DNA of 64,000 nt from Acinetobacter ursingii DSM 16037 = CIP 107286 (GTDB lineage: Bacteria; Pseudomonadota; Gammaproteobacteria; Pseudomonadales; Moraxellaceae), in NCBI RefSeq assembly GCF_000368825.1, contig NZ_KB849715.1, forward strand, positions 241,458 to 305,457. The letters run 5' to 3'. This document shows, piece after piece, positions 1 through 8,571 of the stretch. Position 1 is the stretch's first letter. Every line of letters starts with the position of its first letter. The position numbers were made by a program, and so were the translations under genes. Below the pieces are notes generated by a model, which was given only the letters and a program-made list of their open reading frames with translations, was not told the DNA's origin and made no database searches.

Positions 1-866
1 TTCACGATCAACCATCTACCGTGAATTAAAAAGAAATACTGGGCAACGTGGATATAGAGCTCAACAGGCAGCTAAATTTGCAAGTCAAAGACGGTACCGT
101 CCTTCATCATCAATGACAGCATTTGCCTTCGCTTATATTGATTATTTGATTGGTTTGGACTGGTCACCAGAACAAATTTCAGGTGCTTTAACACAACGCG
201 GTTGGCTGGATGTACCTTCACATGAGTGGATTTACCAGTACATTTATCAAGATAAATCAAAAGGCGGTAAACTCCATCTACACTTAAGGCATCAGAAGAA
301 ATATCGAAAACGCGGTTACAAAAACACGGATCGTAGGGGTCAAATCATTGATAAAACAAGTATTCACTGCCGAGACCAGGTCATTGATCAACGACAACGT
401 TTAGGAGATTTCGAAGGTGACACGGTGATTGGTAAACATCATAAAGGTGCTTTATTAACCCTTGTTGATCGAAAGAGCCTGTATGTACATATTGTTCATT
501 TAGGATCAACGAGAGCATCCTCTCAAACGATTACTTGTGCGTTAGATCGTTTACGAATGAGCCATGCTTATAGTGTGACATTTGATAATGGTAAAGAATT
601 TTCCGAACACAAAAGAATTACCGATGCTGGCATAGAGACGTATTTTGCTGATCCTTACAAGTCTATTCAGCGAGCTAGAAATGAAAATACGAATGGTTTA
701 ATCCGTCAATATCTGCCAAAATCATCATCGTTTGATGGCGTGTCAAACGAACAAATAGAGCAGATAGAATTTGCACTCAACCATCGTCCTAGAAAAACAC
801 TAGGTTGGTATACACCGAGTGAAGTTATGGCTGGTTTTTATACTGTTGCACTTGCCGCTTGAATCC
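1..866 (+). mobile_element. IS30-family insertion sequence, left part outside window
   Basis: The right-hand portion of an IS30-family element. The transposase frame is open through the left edge, so the left inverted repeat and first codons lie outside the window. The right end is placed just after the transposase stop because the opposite-strand rhombotarget reading frame resumes there. The exact terminal base and the target duplication cannot be fixed without the other end. It has inserted into the gene on its right and removed that gene's 3' end from view. Confidence 0.85.
2..862 (+). CDS. IS30-family transposase (partial at 5' end)
   Basis: DDE-type transposase of the IS30 family that cuts and joins element ends. 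The frame is open from base 2, before any ATG. Its first residues (STIYRELKRN) are the typical N-terminal helix-turn-helix of IS30 transposases. The catalytic-core acidic residues are recognisable in FEGDTVIG, in VTFDNGKEF and in the glutamate of RARNENTNGLI. The C-terminus (GWYTPSEVMAGFY) is family-typical. No stop or frameshift is visible, so the visible part looks intact. Confidence 0.9.
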   Translation, partial: SRSTIYRELKRNTGQRGYRAQQAAKFASQRRYRPSSSMTAFAFAYIDYLIGLDWSPEQISGALTQRGWLDVPSHEWIYQYIYQDKSKGGKLHLHLRHQKKYRKRGYKNTDRRGQIIDKTSIHCRDQVIDQRQRLGDFEGDTVIGKHHKGALLTLVDRKSLYVHIVHLGSTRASSQTITCALDRLRMSHAYSVTFDNGKEFSEHKRITDAGIETYFADPYKSIQRARNENTNGLIRQYLPKSSSFDGVSNEQIEQIEFALNHRPRKTLGWYTPSEVMAGFYTVALAA

Positions 867-1646
867 GCCCCATATAAACGAGAGCTGGCATTACCACTGG
901 TTGAGTCATCATTAAATGCGATAGCAGAATATAACAATGTCGATTGATCTAAACCTGTTGCCTTGTTGTCACGCAGAACAGTCTGATAAAGATGAAACCT
1001 TGGTAATTCACTATAAATGACTGCGCCTTGCGAAGCTGTATTATTCTGGAAAATAACATTTTGGGCACTAACGTAGCCTGCACTTTTGTCAGTAGAGACA
1101 CCTTCGTTATAAATCGCGCCACCATTGACCGTGGCATGTCCATTGATCAATTTGACATATTGCAAACCCAAAGTCTCATGGTTGAAAATTAATCCACCAT
1201 TATTAATAGGACTATTTGGATTGCCTTCCAGATTGACCTCAATCAATGAAACGCTATATTGGGCATTTTCACTATTGTCATCATATATATAGAATATACG
1301 GTCATTGCCGACCATTTTAATCGTGGCATTATTTAAACCATATTGGTTCACCGACACTGGTGTCATACGTTGTTTTAAGCTGTAACGCTTTCTGAATTTT
1401 AATCTGGCTATTTAATTCATAGGTTTTTTGTTTTTCCAGCAATACAACAGCGGTAGAGTCTTTTCCCCCACATCCATTATAGCCTGCTTCTGGCATTCCC
1501 TGATTGATATACTCAATTGCTTCGCGCAAAGAACAGAGATTATCGTTCTTAACTTCGTCTGCTGTTGTATTGACTATGATTTCGCCAGCACTATATGCAT
1601 GACCAGCGACAAACAACAGCCCAACGCCTATACCCCGCTTGAGCAT
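867..1646 (-). pseudogene. rbtA: Rhombotarget A-like CSLREA-domain protein, disrupted
   Basis: Remnant of an exported protein. The start ATG (complement of 1644-1646) has AAGGAG about 8 bases upstream and opens a signal peptide ending near HAYSAG. Next comes the CSLREAI motif that defines the CSLREA N-terminal domain found on Acinetobacter rhombotarget A, a substrate type of rhombosortase. The first frame stops at 1329 (after GEPIWFK), while similarity to a repeat-rich passenger (NNATIKMVGNDRIF onward) continues in another frame from about 1366, so there is a one-base frameshift near 1340-1366. The second frame runs into the IS30 end (SSRLYG junction). The C-terminal GlyGly-CTERM sorting tail is missing from the window. 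The symbol rests on the CSLREA motif and exported architecture; I could not align it to a reference. Confidence 0.7.
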
Positions 1647-1765
1647 ACCTTTCTCCTTCATTTCCATTTTCATTATTTTTGTAAAGTCGCCACGTCCTAG
1701 CAACTTTTCGTTCAATTTGCGTACTTTCGCATAGCTTGAGTAATTACTCAAGATTTTTCACATGA

Positions 1766-2470
1766 CTAGCGATACTCATCTATCAAGGCATAGATTTGCC
1801 TCAAAGTCGCATTAGAAAGCTTGGTTTTTTCACCTTTGAGCATTTTTTCAAGCTGTGCCAATGTCTGTAATAGTAAAGACGCTTGATGAGGACCATGCAA
1901 TAGCAGATATTCAATTATTTGCGGATCAAAATGCAAACCGCGACGTGCTACAGTGGATAACACCAAAGCTTCACGGTCAGCATACAGACTGCCATTGGGT
2001 ACTTTCACACTCACAGCCTGTGTTAAACGCGACTGTAAATCAGGAAGTTCCAGTTTGAGTTCAATCGGAGCAACGCGCGATGAAAATACTAGTTGTCCAC
2101 CGACTTCATTATTATAATTAATGAGATGAAAAACAGCCCGTTGCCAATGCGGAACGCCACTAATCGCTTCAATGTCATCTAACGCGACCAGATCATAACG
2201 CTCCAGTGAAGTAATCGCCTCAATCGGGGCATCTAAAAGTTCAAGCAATGAAACTTTGATTGCAGATTTACCTATCTCCAGATAGGAATCACATATTGCT
2301 GAAAGTAAATGACTTTTTCCAGAACCCGCCCCGCCATAAATATAAAAGCGATTGACTAATCCTGCATGTAACTGACGAACGGCATCAACAACATGTCCCC
2401 AACCCGGCCCAGAAAAATCGCTGATTCGGGCATCAAGTTGAGGTTCAATATCCAACTGTAGTTGACGCAT
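1766..2470 (-). CDS. hda: DnaA regulatory inactivator Hda
   Basis: AAA+ protein of 234 residues, the usual Hda length. Hda acts with the DNA-loaded sliding clamp to promote hydrolysis of DnaA-ATP and prevent re-initiation of replication. The N-terminus begins MRQLQLDI, matching a QL-x-L type clamp-binding motif. Walker A (GGAGSGKSH) is near residues 46-54 and Walker B (LVALDDIEA) near 94-102, followed by an arginine-containing LQSRLTQAV segment. It lacks the DnaA DNA-binding domain, which separates it from DnaA. It sits 33 bp downstream of the PerM-type gene on the same strand and may be co-transcribed with it. Confidence 0.93.
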   Translation of the reverse strand: MRQLQLDIEPQLDARISDFSGPGWGHVVDAVRQLHAGLVNRFYIYGGAGSGKSHLLSAICDSYLEIGKSAIKVSLLELLDAPIEAITSLERYDLVALDDIEAISGVPHWQRAVFHLINYNNEVGGQLVFSSRVAPIELKLELPDLQSRLTQAVSVKVPNGSLYADREALVLSTVARRGLHFDPQIIEYLLLHGPHQASLLLQTLAQLEKMLKGEKTKLSNATLRQIYALIDEYR

Positions 2471-2503
2471 ACTATGTCATAAACCTCGTGAGCAACCTCT
2501 TGG

Positions 2504-3694
2504 CTATTTAGGTGTAGAATTGTTTGGGACATCAGTATCTTGCGGGTTTTTGATTTCAATATCAAGATCAACATTTTCAGTTTCGACACTAATATGTTCA
2601 CCCCCAGCATGTTGTACAACAATGGCATCTGACCCATATAGCTGACTATGCTCATAAGCTTCACGAACATGTCGCAACAATACCACGATAACAGCAGCGA
2701 CAGGCAGCGCGATCAACATTCCCCAGAAGCCTGCAAGTTGTGCACCTGCTAGTACAGCAAAAACAACCGCCACAGGCGACAAACCGATTTTATCACCCAG
2801 CAAAAATGGCTGTAGAATATAACCTTCAACGGCTTGTCCAATCATAAATACAATCACGACCAGCGCGAGTTGCATCCAGTCCACGCCGAACTGAAACAGT
2901 GTGGCAATAAGTGCTGCAATAATGCCTACAGCAAAACCTAAATACGGAATAATACTGGCCAACCCTGCTACCATTCCAATAATGAGTCCAACTTCAAGAC
3001 CAATCAGTTGAAGTCCTACAGCATATACAATACCTAGCAGCAACATCACCAAAAATTGACCTTTTACAAATGCACCTAACACACTATGACATTCACCTAC
3101 TATGCGTAGAGTACTTTCTTCATAAGGACGTGGAATGAGACGACGTAAGCTTTGCAACATACGGTTCCAATCGAGTAAGAAATAAAACGCAATTACAGGG
3201 ATTAAAACAACAGTTCCGCCAATTTGGATAAAACTTAGACCAGACTGAGCCAGTCTTAAAGCCATTGCTTGAATACTGTCGGCACTATAATTGGTCTGTA
3301 TATATTCCATGACCACTGTTGAAATCTGATCGGTATCAATTTCCATACGTTCCACATTAAAGGTATGTGATACCCACGGTAGAAAAGTCGCATTGATCCA
3401 ATGAATGCCCGCAGGAATACTATCTCTGGCATAGATCAACTGTTGCCAAACTAAAGGAACGACATACCAGATTGCCAAAACCAACAAGATGCCAATACCA
3501 ATAAATACAATCCCAATAGAGACCCAACGCGGAAGTCCGATTTTGCTGAGTTTCTCAACCAGTGGACTAAATAAATAGGCAACCAAAAATGCGACCACAA
3601 ATGGAATCACAACGGGTTTAAGTAAATAAAGAACCCAAATTAAAAGTGCTATACCTGTCAAAATAAAAATGCGACGCAGGGTACGATCTTGCAT
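2504..3694 (-). CDS. AI-2E family transporter (PerM-type permease)
   Basis: Integral membrane protein of 396 residues in the AI-2E transporter/PerM family. Substrates of most members are unknown. The start MQDRTLRRIF is chosen over an ATG 63 bases upstream because AAAGGTCAG precedes it and the extra N-terminus is not membrane-like. Hydrophobic segments follow the family layout: two close helices at residues 10-60, one near 65-90, a soluble stretch, then about five helices from 150 to 345, including the conserved glycine-rich IIPYLGFAVGIIAAL segment. The charged C-terminal tail of roughly 45 residues (ending PNNSTPK) is likely disordered. The gene is divergent from purM with a shared intergenic region. 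Confidence 0.88.
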   Translation of the reverse strand: MQDRTLRRIFILTGIALLIWVLYLLKPVVIPFVVAFLVAYLFSPLVEKLSKIGLPRWVSIGIVFIGIGILLVLAIWYVVPLVWQQLIYARDSIPAGIHWINATFLPWVSHTFNVERMEIDTDQISTVVMEYIQTNYSADSIQAMALRLAQSGLSFIQIGGTVVLIPVIAFYFLLDWNRMLQSLRRLIPRPYEESTLRIVGECHSVLGAFVKGQFLVMLLLGIVYAVGLQLIGLEVGLIIGMVAGLASIIPYLGFAVGIIAALIATLFQFGVDWMQLALVVIVFMIGQAVEGYILQPFLLGDKIGLSPVAVVFAVLAGAQLAGFWGMLIALPVAAVIVVLLRHVREAYEHSQLYGSDAIVVQHAGGEHISVETENVDLDIEIKNPQDTDVPNNSTPK

Positions 3695-3797
3695 AAAATC
3701 TGACCTTTTTCTAATGTATTCGTTATAGAGGCAAAAATATTTAATTAAAGATAGCATTTAACAGCATAAATAACATAAGAGTTTCGTATATTCAGGT

Positions 3798-3803
3798 TAT
3801 AAT
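3798..3803 (+). promoter_or_regulatory. Candidate -10 box of purM promoter
   Basis: A perfect TATAAT lies 26 bp before the purM start codon in the region between the divergent PerM-type gene and purM. A good -35 box at 16-18 bp spacing is not apparent, so this is a weak prediction. Confidence 0.35.
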
Positions 3804-3828
3804 CTGCCGCCAATGCGGAGACTTCACT

Positions 3829-4899
3829 ATGAGCAACTCAACTTCTACCCCAAATACTGGTTTAAGCTATAAAGATGCGGGCGTCGACATTGAAGCGGGC
3901 GACGCACTGGTCGATCGTATCAAGTCGGTAGCTAAACGTACTACTCGCCCTGAAGTCATGGGCGGTCTAGGTGGCTTTGGCGCACTCTGTAAAATTCCAA
4001 AAGGTTATGAAGAGCCTGTTTTGGTTTCTGGCACAGATGGTGTAGGCACAAAATTACGTTTAGCACTCAACCTCAATCGTCACGACACCATTGGGCAAGA
4101 TCTGGTTGCCATGTGTGTCAATGATTTATTGGTCTGTGGTGCAGAACCATTATTCTTCCTCGACTATTATGCAACAGGACATTTAAATGTGGACGTTGCA
4201 GCTAATGTCGTGACAGGTATTGGGAAAGGCTGTGAGCTTGCAGGTTGCGCATTAGTAGGCGGTGAAACTGCTGAAATGCCAGGCATGTATGAAGGTGAAG
4301 ATTACGACTTGGCTGGTTTTGCAGTCGGTGTGGTTGAACAAAGCAAAATTATTGATGGCTCAAAAGTAAAAGCAGGTGATGTTTTGATTGGCATCGCTTC
4401 AAGCGGCGCACATTCAAATGGCTATTCACTGCTTCGCAAAATTCTTGATGTGAAAAATGTTGATTTGACTCAACAAATTGACGGTCGTTCATTGGCCGAT
4501 GTCGCAATGGAACCTACACGGATTTATGTAAAATCAGTGCTTGAACTGTGCAAACAAGTCGATGTGCATGCAATGGCACATATTACTGGTGGTGGTTTAC
4601 CGGGTAATTTACCACGCGTACTTCCAAACGGTGCTCAAGCAGTAATTGATGAAGCATCTTGGGAATGGCCAGAATTATTCAAACTGCTTCAACGAGAAGG
4701 TGGTGTAGAACAGTTTGAGATGTATCGTACCTTTAACTGTGGTGTGGGCATGGTCATCGCAGTAGATGCGGCTGATGCAGATAAAACCATTGAAGTGCTG
4801 AATTCACAAGGTGAAAAAGCATGGAAAATTGGTCATATTCAGGATAATGCTGAATCTGTAGAAGGTGCTGACGAAAAAATTCGTGTGATCTTTGCATGA
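3829..4899 (+). CDS. purM: Phosphoribosylformylglycinamidine cyclo-ligase (AIR synthetase)
   Basis: Cytoplasmic enzyme of de novo purine synthesis that closes the imidazole ring of formylglycinamidine ribonucleotide to give aminoimidazole ribonucleotide, using ATP. The 356-residue length is normal. Family signatures are visible: SYKDAGVDI at residues 14-22, [12 protein letters not shown] near 65-76, [12 protein letters not shown] near 144-155, and the glycine-rich [16 protein letters not shown] late in the chain. GGAG lies 7 bp upstream of the ATG. Its stop overlaps the start of purN (ATGA), the classical purMN operon arrangement with translational coupling. Confidence 0.97.
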   Translation: MSNSTSTPNTGLSYKDAGVDIEAGDALVDRIKSVAKRTTRPEVMGGLGGFGALCKIPKGYEEPVLVSGTDGVGTKLRLALNLNRHDTIGQDLVAMCVNDLLVCGAEPLFFLDYYATGHLNVDVAANVVTGIGKGCELAGCALVGGETAEMPGMYEGEDYDLAGFAVGVVEQSKIIDGSKVKAGDVLIGIASSGAHSNGYSLLRKILDVKNVDLTQQIDGRSLADVAMEPTRIYVKSVLELCKQVDVHAMAHITGGGLPGNLPRVLPNGAQAVIDEASWEWPELFKLLQREGGVEQFEMYRTFNCGVGMVIAVDAADADKTIEVLNSQGEKAWKIGHIQDNAESVEGADEKIRVIFA

Positions 4900-5537
4900 T
4901 GAAAATTGCGGTACTTGTTTCAGGAAATGGCAGCAACTTACAAGCCCTGATTGATGCGCAATGCGCGCAACTTTGGTCTGGTGAAATTGTCGGTGTCATT
5001 TCCAATAAAGCAGATGCCTATGCGCTAAAACGGGCCCAACAAGCCAATATCGAAACGCAAGTCATTGAACATAAAGCTTATCCTCACCGTGAAATGTTTG
5101 ATGATGCTATGCATCATCAACTTATACAGTGGGGTGTCGACCTTGTGATACTTGCTGGTTTTATGCGGATCCTGAGTGAAAAATTTGTAAAAGCATGGGA
5201 AGGGAAAATGATTAATATTCACCCTTCCCTATTGCCTTTATATAAAGGCATGCATACCCATCAACGAGTACTTAATACTGGCGACGTTTTTCATGGCTGT
5301 ACTGTTCATTATGTGACGGCAGAACTTGATGCGGGCCCTGCCTTATTACAAGGTGTAGTTAAAGTTGCTCAAAATGATAATGTCAACACTTTAGCAAAAC
5401 GTGTGCATGAACTTGAACATCTGATTTATCCTCAAGTGGTAGAATGGATTTGTAATCAAACTATTCAGTATCAGTCTGGTCAGGCATTATTTAAAGGTAA
5501 GCCGATTAGCAAACCTTTACAGCTCTGCCAAATGTAA
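4896..5537 (+). CDS. purN: Phosphoribosylglycinamide formyltransferase (GART)
   Basis: Transfers the formyl group of 10-formyltetrahydrofolate to glycinamide ribonucleotide in purine synthesis. The chain is 213 residues with [10 protein letters not shown] at the phosphate-binding N-terminus. The catalytic Asn-His-Asp set is recognisable: N107 and H109 in INIHPSLLP, and D145 in AELDAGPA. The first two codons are both ATG, so the start could be one codon later; both overlap the purM stop. A strong terminator follows, making purMN a two-gene unit. Confidence 0.97.
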   Translation: MMKIAVLVSGNGSNLQALIDAQCAQLWSGEIVGVISNKADAYALKRAQQANIETQVIEHKAYPHREMFDDAMHHQLIQWGVDLVILAGFMRILSEKFVKAWEGKMINIHPSLLPLYKGMHTHQRVLNTGDVFHGCTVHYVTAELDAGPALLQGVVKVAQNDNVNTLAKRVHELEHLIYPQVVEWICNQTIQYQSGQALFKGKPISKPLQLCQM

Positions 5538-5578
5538 AAGTAAAGTGGGTACAGCCTAAGTTTCTGAAAATTTCCAAT

Positions 5579-5615
5579 AAAAGCCAGTTAAATAATTAAC
5601 TGGCTTTTAATTTTT
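5579..5615 (+). terminator. Rho-independent terminator of purMN
   Basis: A near-perfect 12-bp stem (AAAAGCCAGTTA / TAACTGGCTTTT) with a 6-base loop, followed by AATTTTT, about 40 bp after the purN stop. Confidence 0.9.
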
Positions 5616-5829
5616 CAGACATGTGAGTTGATGAAGATATTCCCAAGCTCCTCAATCCATTTGAGTAAGTGTTGCAAGATCAATGTTAGATTGTTTTTCA
5701 TTCAAATCAGATGAACTGATTTTGACAAACACCATATAACTCATCATCTAATATTATCGTTGTGAAGGTCATTGAATCATTTGATTATGTATAATACTTG
5801 ATCTTAAATATTACCCATAAGATGAATAT
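5616..5829. other. Intergenic stretch between purN terminator and IS66
   Basis: About 210 bp of AT-rich sequence. No open frame with a ribosome-binding site and no RNA-gene-like structure was recognised. With the short stretch right of the IS66, it is the original purN-to-tRNA spacer into which the element jumped. Confidence 0.5.
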
Positions 5830-5837
5830 TATCGGTG
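5830..5837. repeat. IS66 target-site duplication, left copy
   Basis: TATCGGTG, repeated identically at 8390-8397 immediately outside the right inverted repeat. Eight bases is the duplication size typical of IS66 elements. Confidence 0.9.
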
Positions 5838-5886
5838 GTAAGCGTCCGCTGAACCCCACTTTTTCTAACGCATGTATATGCCGATA

Positions 5887-5912
5887 GTGTCCACTTAAAT
5901 TTTAGTGGACAC
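5887..5912 (+). promoter_or_regulatory. Near-perfect 26-bp palindrome upstream of IS66 tnpA
   Basis: GTGTCCACT and AGTGGACAC form a 9-bp stem with an AT-rich centre, six bases before the tnpA ATG. No clear Shine-Dalgarno lies between the hairpin and the start. In RNA the structure could limit read-through expression of tnpA; as DNA it could be an operator. Function is inferred only. Confidence 0.5.
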
Positions 5913-5918
5913 CTATTT

Positions 5919-6347
5919 ATGGATTTAAAGACAGTTACAGACAGTGCACCGACGCTAAAAAAGCCCCGCCGAACCTTCACAGCTGAATTTAAAAATAAGC
6001 TTATTCAACAATGCCAGCAGCCAGACACATCTGTGGCCAAGGTTGCAATGCAACATCAGATCAATGCCAATCTACTGCATAAATGGATTCGCCAGTCCGA
6101 ATCAATGCCCCCTCCATTAAAAAGACCGCCTAGCCCACAGGCCGACTTTCTTCCTGTCATTGCTCACCCGATGCCAGTCAAACAAGAGACATCACCGCCG
6201 TCTGTACCAGAGGAGAAAGCTACTGCCTATATCAGGATTCCACTGCATGAGGAACAACATTCCGTAAGACATCAAATGATTGAAATCGAGTGGCCTGTGG
6301 AATCAACAACTGAATTGCTATGTCTGCTGCAAGGCTTGATCAAATGA
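5919..6347 (+). CDS. tnpA: IS66 accessory protein TnpA (helix-turn-helix)
   Basis: First IS66 gene, 142 residues. A helix-turn-helix of the transposase-8/IS3 OrfA type occupies residues 15-65 (RRTFTAEFKNKLIQQC through LLHKWIRQSE). The second half is proline-rich and poorly structured. IS66 elements require it together with TnpB for full transposition, though its biochemical role is not settled. The stop overlaps the tnpB start (ATGA). Confidence 0.9.
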   Translation: MDLKTVTDSAPTLKKPRRTFTAEFKNKLIQQCQQPDTSVAKVAMQHQINANLLHKWIRQSESMPPPLKRPPSPQADFLPVIAHPMPVKQETSPPSVPEEKATAYIRIPLHEEQHSVRHQMIEIEWPVESTTELLCLLQGLIK

Positions 6348-6679
6348 TTCGTATTGATGAAATATGGTTGTCTACCCAGCCCATGGATATGCGAGCAGGT
6401 ACAGATACTTCACTTGCTCAAGTTCTTAAAGCCTTCGGCTGTGTCAAACCGCATTGTGCTTATCTGTTCTGTAATAAACGTGGTCATCGTATGAAAGTAT
6501 TGGTACATGATGGATTGGGTATTTGGCTCTGTGCAAGGCGGCTGGAACAAGGGAAATTCCACTGGGCTAAGATTCATCAGGGTGAAACAATGAGTATCAG
6601 TGTAGAACAATTACAGGCACTGATTCAGGGTTTAGCCTGGCAGAGAATTGGACAATCTCAGGTGGTCAATATGCTCTAA
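6344..6679 (+). CDS. tnpB: IS66 Orf2-like protein TnpB
   Basis: IS66 Orf2 family protein, 111 residues from the ATG that overlaps the tnpA stop; an in-frame ATG 24 bases earlier lies inside tnpA and is less likely. Conserved family segments visible are QPMDMRAGTDT near residue 10, YLFCNKRGHRMKVLVHDGLG near 40-60 and RLEQGKFHW near 70. The product is an essential partner for transposition in this family and is unrelated to the RNA-guided TnpB nuclease of IS200/IS605 elements. Confidence 0.92.
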   Translation: MIRIDEIWLSTQPMDMRAGTDTSLAQVLKAFGCVKPHCAYLFCNKRGHRMKVLVHDGLGIWLCARRLEQGKFHWAKIHQGETMSISVEQLQALIQGLAWQRIGQSQVVNML

Positions 6680-6753
6680 ACCAGATAGATCTATTTTGCC
6701 ATCCTCCAAAGGATCTATTTCCTCCTTGACCTGATCTCAGGCATACTGCGGTC

Positions 6754-8361
6754 ATGAATATATTGCCTAATTTAAGCCAACTGACCCATGAACAATTACT
6801 GGAATTTACCCAGCAGTTGGCAGTGCAGAATCGGCAACTTGTAGAAGATAAGCAGCAGCTTGAAGCATCAAAACAACAGTTAGAACAATCTAATCAACAC
6901 CTAGATGCCAAAGTTCAACATCTTTCCATTCTCACGCAAAAATACGAGCATGAACTTGCTCTGTTTAAACGACATAAATTCGCTCAGAAGAATGAACACT
7001 TAACAGCTAAACAAATTAGCCTGTTAGATGAAGCAGTCGAAGAAGACATCGCAGCCGTTGATCTTGAATTGGAACGACTGAATGCGGATCAACCCAACAC
7101 CCATAAAACCAAGGCAATCAAACCTAAACGTCGAGCACTGCCAGATCATCTCGCCACCATTCGTATAGAGCATGAACCCGCCTCAATAGTATGCACTTGT
7201 GGCTGTACTTTGCGTCGTATCGGTGAAGATGTCAGTGAGAAACTGACCTTTAAATCCGCACAGTTTATGAAAGAGCAGCATATCCGTGGCAAATGGGTGT
7301 GTGATCAGTGCGAAATCATCAAGCAGGAACCGATGCCTGCTTATGTGATTGATAAAGGCATTGCGAGCCCTGAACTGCTCAGCCATGTACTGGTTTGCAA
7401 ATATGCGGACCATTTACCTTTATACCGTCAGAGACTGATCTACCAACGAGCTGGCGTAGACTTGGCTCGATCCACTTTAGCTGATTGGGTGGGCCGTTGC
7501 GGCGTGGAACTTGAGCCATTGGCAGAAGCTTTAAAACAGATCATATTACAACAACAGGTGATTCATGCAGATGAAACGCCTGTGACCGTGATGCAGATTG
7601 CTGAGAAGAAACCGAAGAAAGGTTATGTCTGGGCTTATGCCACCACACAGTACAATTCGATTCAAGCGATCGTGTATGACTTTCAAGCGAGTCGATCAGG
7701 TCAACATGCCGAAGATTTCCTTAAAGGCTGGCAAGGTCATCTGGTCTGTGATGATTACAGTGGTTATAAGGCACGTTTTGCCTCAGGTCAGATGATTGAA
7801 GTGGGTTGTATGGCGCATGCCCGTCGTAAATTCCATGAGCTGCATGTGACGGGTAAAAGTTTGATTGCTGAGCAAGCGTTATCAATGATTCAACAGCTTT
7901 ACCGAATTGAAGCAGAATTAAGAGACATTCCAGACTGTACAGCAGAACAACGACGACAGCGAAGGCAACAGGACAGTGAGCCAATCATGCAGCAACTGTA
8001 TGATTGGCTCAAACAACATCAGCTCAAAGTACCAGCAAGTTCGCCTACGGCAAAAGCGATCAATTACAGTCTAAAACGTTGGTCTGCCTTAAGCCGTTAT
8101 TTGGATGATGGTCATTTGCCTATATGTAATAACTGGGTGGAAAATCAAATGCGACCATGGGCTTTGGGACGTAAGAACTGGTTATTTGCTGGCTCATTGC
8201 GAAGTGGTCAACGGGCAGCCAATATCATGACGTTAATTCAGTCCGCCAAGCTCAATGGTCTTGATCCATATGCTTATTTAACCGATGTTCTTAGAAGGTT
8301 ACCAACGCATAAAATGAAAGACATTGAAGAGTTGCTGCCGCATAACTGGAAGCCTGCTTGA
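6754..8361 (+). CDS. tnpC: IS66 transposase TnpC
   Basis: DDE transposase of 535 residues, the full IS66 length. Residues 15-60 form a glutamine-rich coiled coil, followed by a Cys-rich zinc-binding region near 145-190 (ICTCGCTL and WVCDQCEI). The catalytic core has acidic residues in IHADETPV, LVCDDYSGY and WVENQMRPWALGRKNWLF, matching the IS66 DDE pattern. No internal stop is present. The gene starts 74 bp after tnpB and ends 28 bp before the right end of the element. Confidence 0.95.
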   Translation: MNILPNLSQLTHEQLLEFTQQLAVQNRQLVEDKQQLEASKQQLEQSNQHLDAKVQHLSILTQKYEHELALFKRHKFAQKNEHLTAKQISLLDEAVEEDIAAVDLELERLNADQPNTHKTKAIKPKRRALPDHLATIRIEHEPASIVCTCGCTLRRIGEDVSEKLTFKSAQFMKEQHIRGKWVCDQCEIIKQEPMPAYVIDKGIASPELLSHVLVCKYADHLPLYRQRLIYQRAGVDLARSTLADWVGRCGVELEPLAEALKQIILQQQVIHADETPVTVMQIAEKKPKKGYVWAYATTQYNSIQAIVYDFQASRSGQHAEDFLKGWQGHLVCDDYSGYKARFASGQMIEVGCMAHARRKFHELHVTGKSLIAEQALSMIQQLYRIEAELRDIPDCTAEQRRQRRQQDSEPIMQQLYDWLKQHQLKVPASSPTAKAINYSLKRWSALSRYLDDGHLPICNNWVENQMRPWALGRKNWLFAGSLRSGQRAANIMTLIQSAKLNGLDPYAYLTDVLRRLPTHKMKDIEELLPHNWKPA

Positions 8362-8389
8362 ATTCAAGTGCGGTTCACTGGATGCTTAC

Positions 8390-8397
8390 TATCGGTG
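8390..8397. repeat. IS66 target-site duplication, right copy
   Basis: TATCGGTG, identical to the copy at 5830-5837. Confidence 0.9.
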
Positions 8398-8432
8398 TAA
8401 AATTATTTCAGAATAAGAAACCCTATAAAAAT

Positions 8433-8463
8433 AAAAAGTTATTGCATCAACAATAACTTTTTT
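8433..8463. terminator. Hairpin with flanking A/T runs before tRNA-Arg
   Basis: A 12-bp stem (AAAAAGTTATTG / CAATAACTTTTT) around a CATCAA loop. T runs follow on both strands, so it could terminate in either direction. It lies 21 bp before the tRNA. Confidence 0.7.
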
Positions 8464-8483
8464 GTTTATAATCATAAAATTGC

Positions 8484-8559
8484 GCGCTTGTAGCTTAACT
8501 GGATAGAGCAGTTGCCTCCTAAGTGACCGACGTGGGTTCGAGTCCCGCCGAGCGCACCA
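8484..8559 (+). tRNA. tRNA-Arg (anticodon CCT)
   Basis: A 76-base cloverleaf with encoded CCA. The acceptor stem is GCGCTTG/CGAGCGC (one G-U). The D arm is GCTT/GAGC, the anticodon loop CTCCTAA gives CCT reading AGG, the T loop is TTCGAGT, and the discriminator is A. All four stems close. It stands alone between the IS66 insertion and the 3' end of the exported-protein cluster. Confidence 0.97.
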
Positions 8560-8571
8560 TTTATTTTTTTA

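Larger units (their letters stand above)
5838..8389 (+). mobile_element. Complete IS66-family insertion sequence (2552 bp)
   Basis: Bounded by imperfect terminal inverted repeats: left GTAAGCGTCCGCTGAACC, right (complement) GTAAGCATCCAGTGAACC, with 8-bp direct repeats outside. It carries the standard three-gene set tnpA-tnpB-tnpC in order on one strand, all with open frames. The intact ends, genes and identical target duplication point to a recent, possibly active insertion. It separates purN from tRNA-Arg without breaking either. Confidence 0.95.

Noticed and set aside
1428..1700. A plus-strand 90-residue frame in the rhombotarget remnant
   Set aside because: It is antisense to the signal-peptide and CSLREA region, which has clear coding features; the plus-strand product has no motif.
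6344..6679. IS66 TnpB as an RNA-guided nuclease (Cas12 ancestor)
   Set aside because: It shares only the name; it is the short IS66 Orf2 protein with no RuvC or zinc-finger nuclease motifs, and no guide-RNA-like sequence is nearby.
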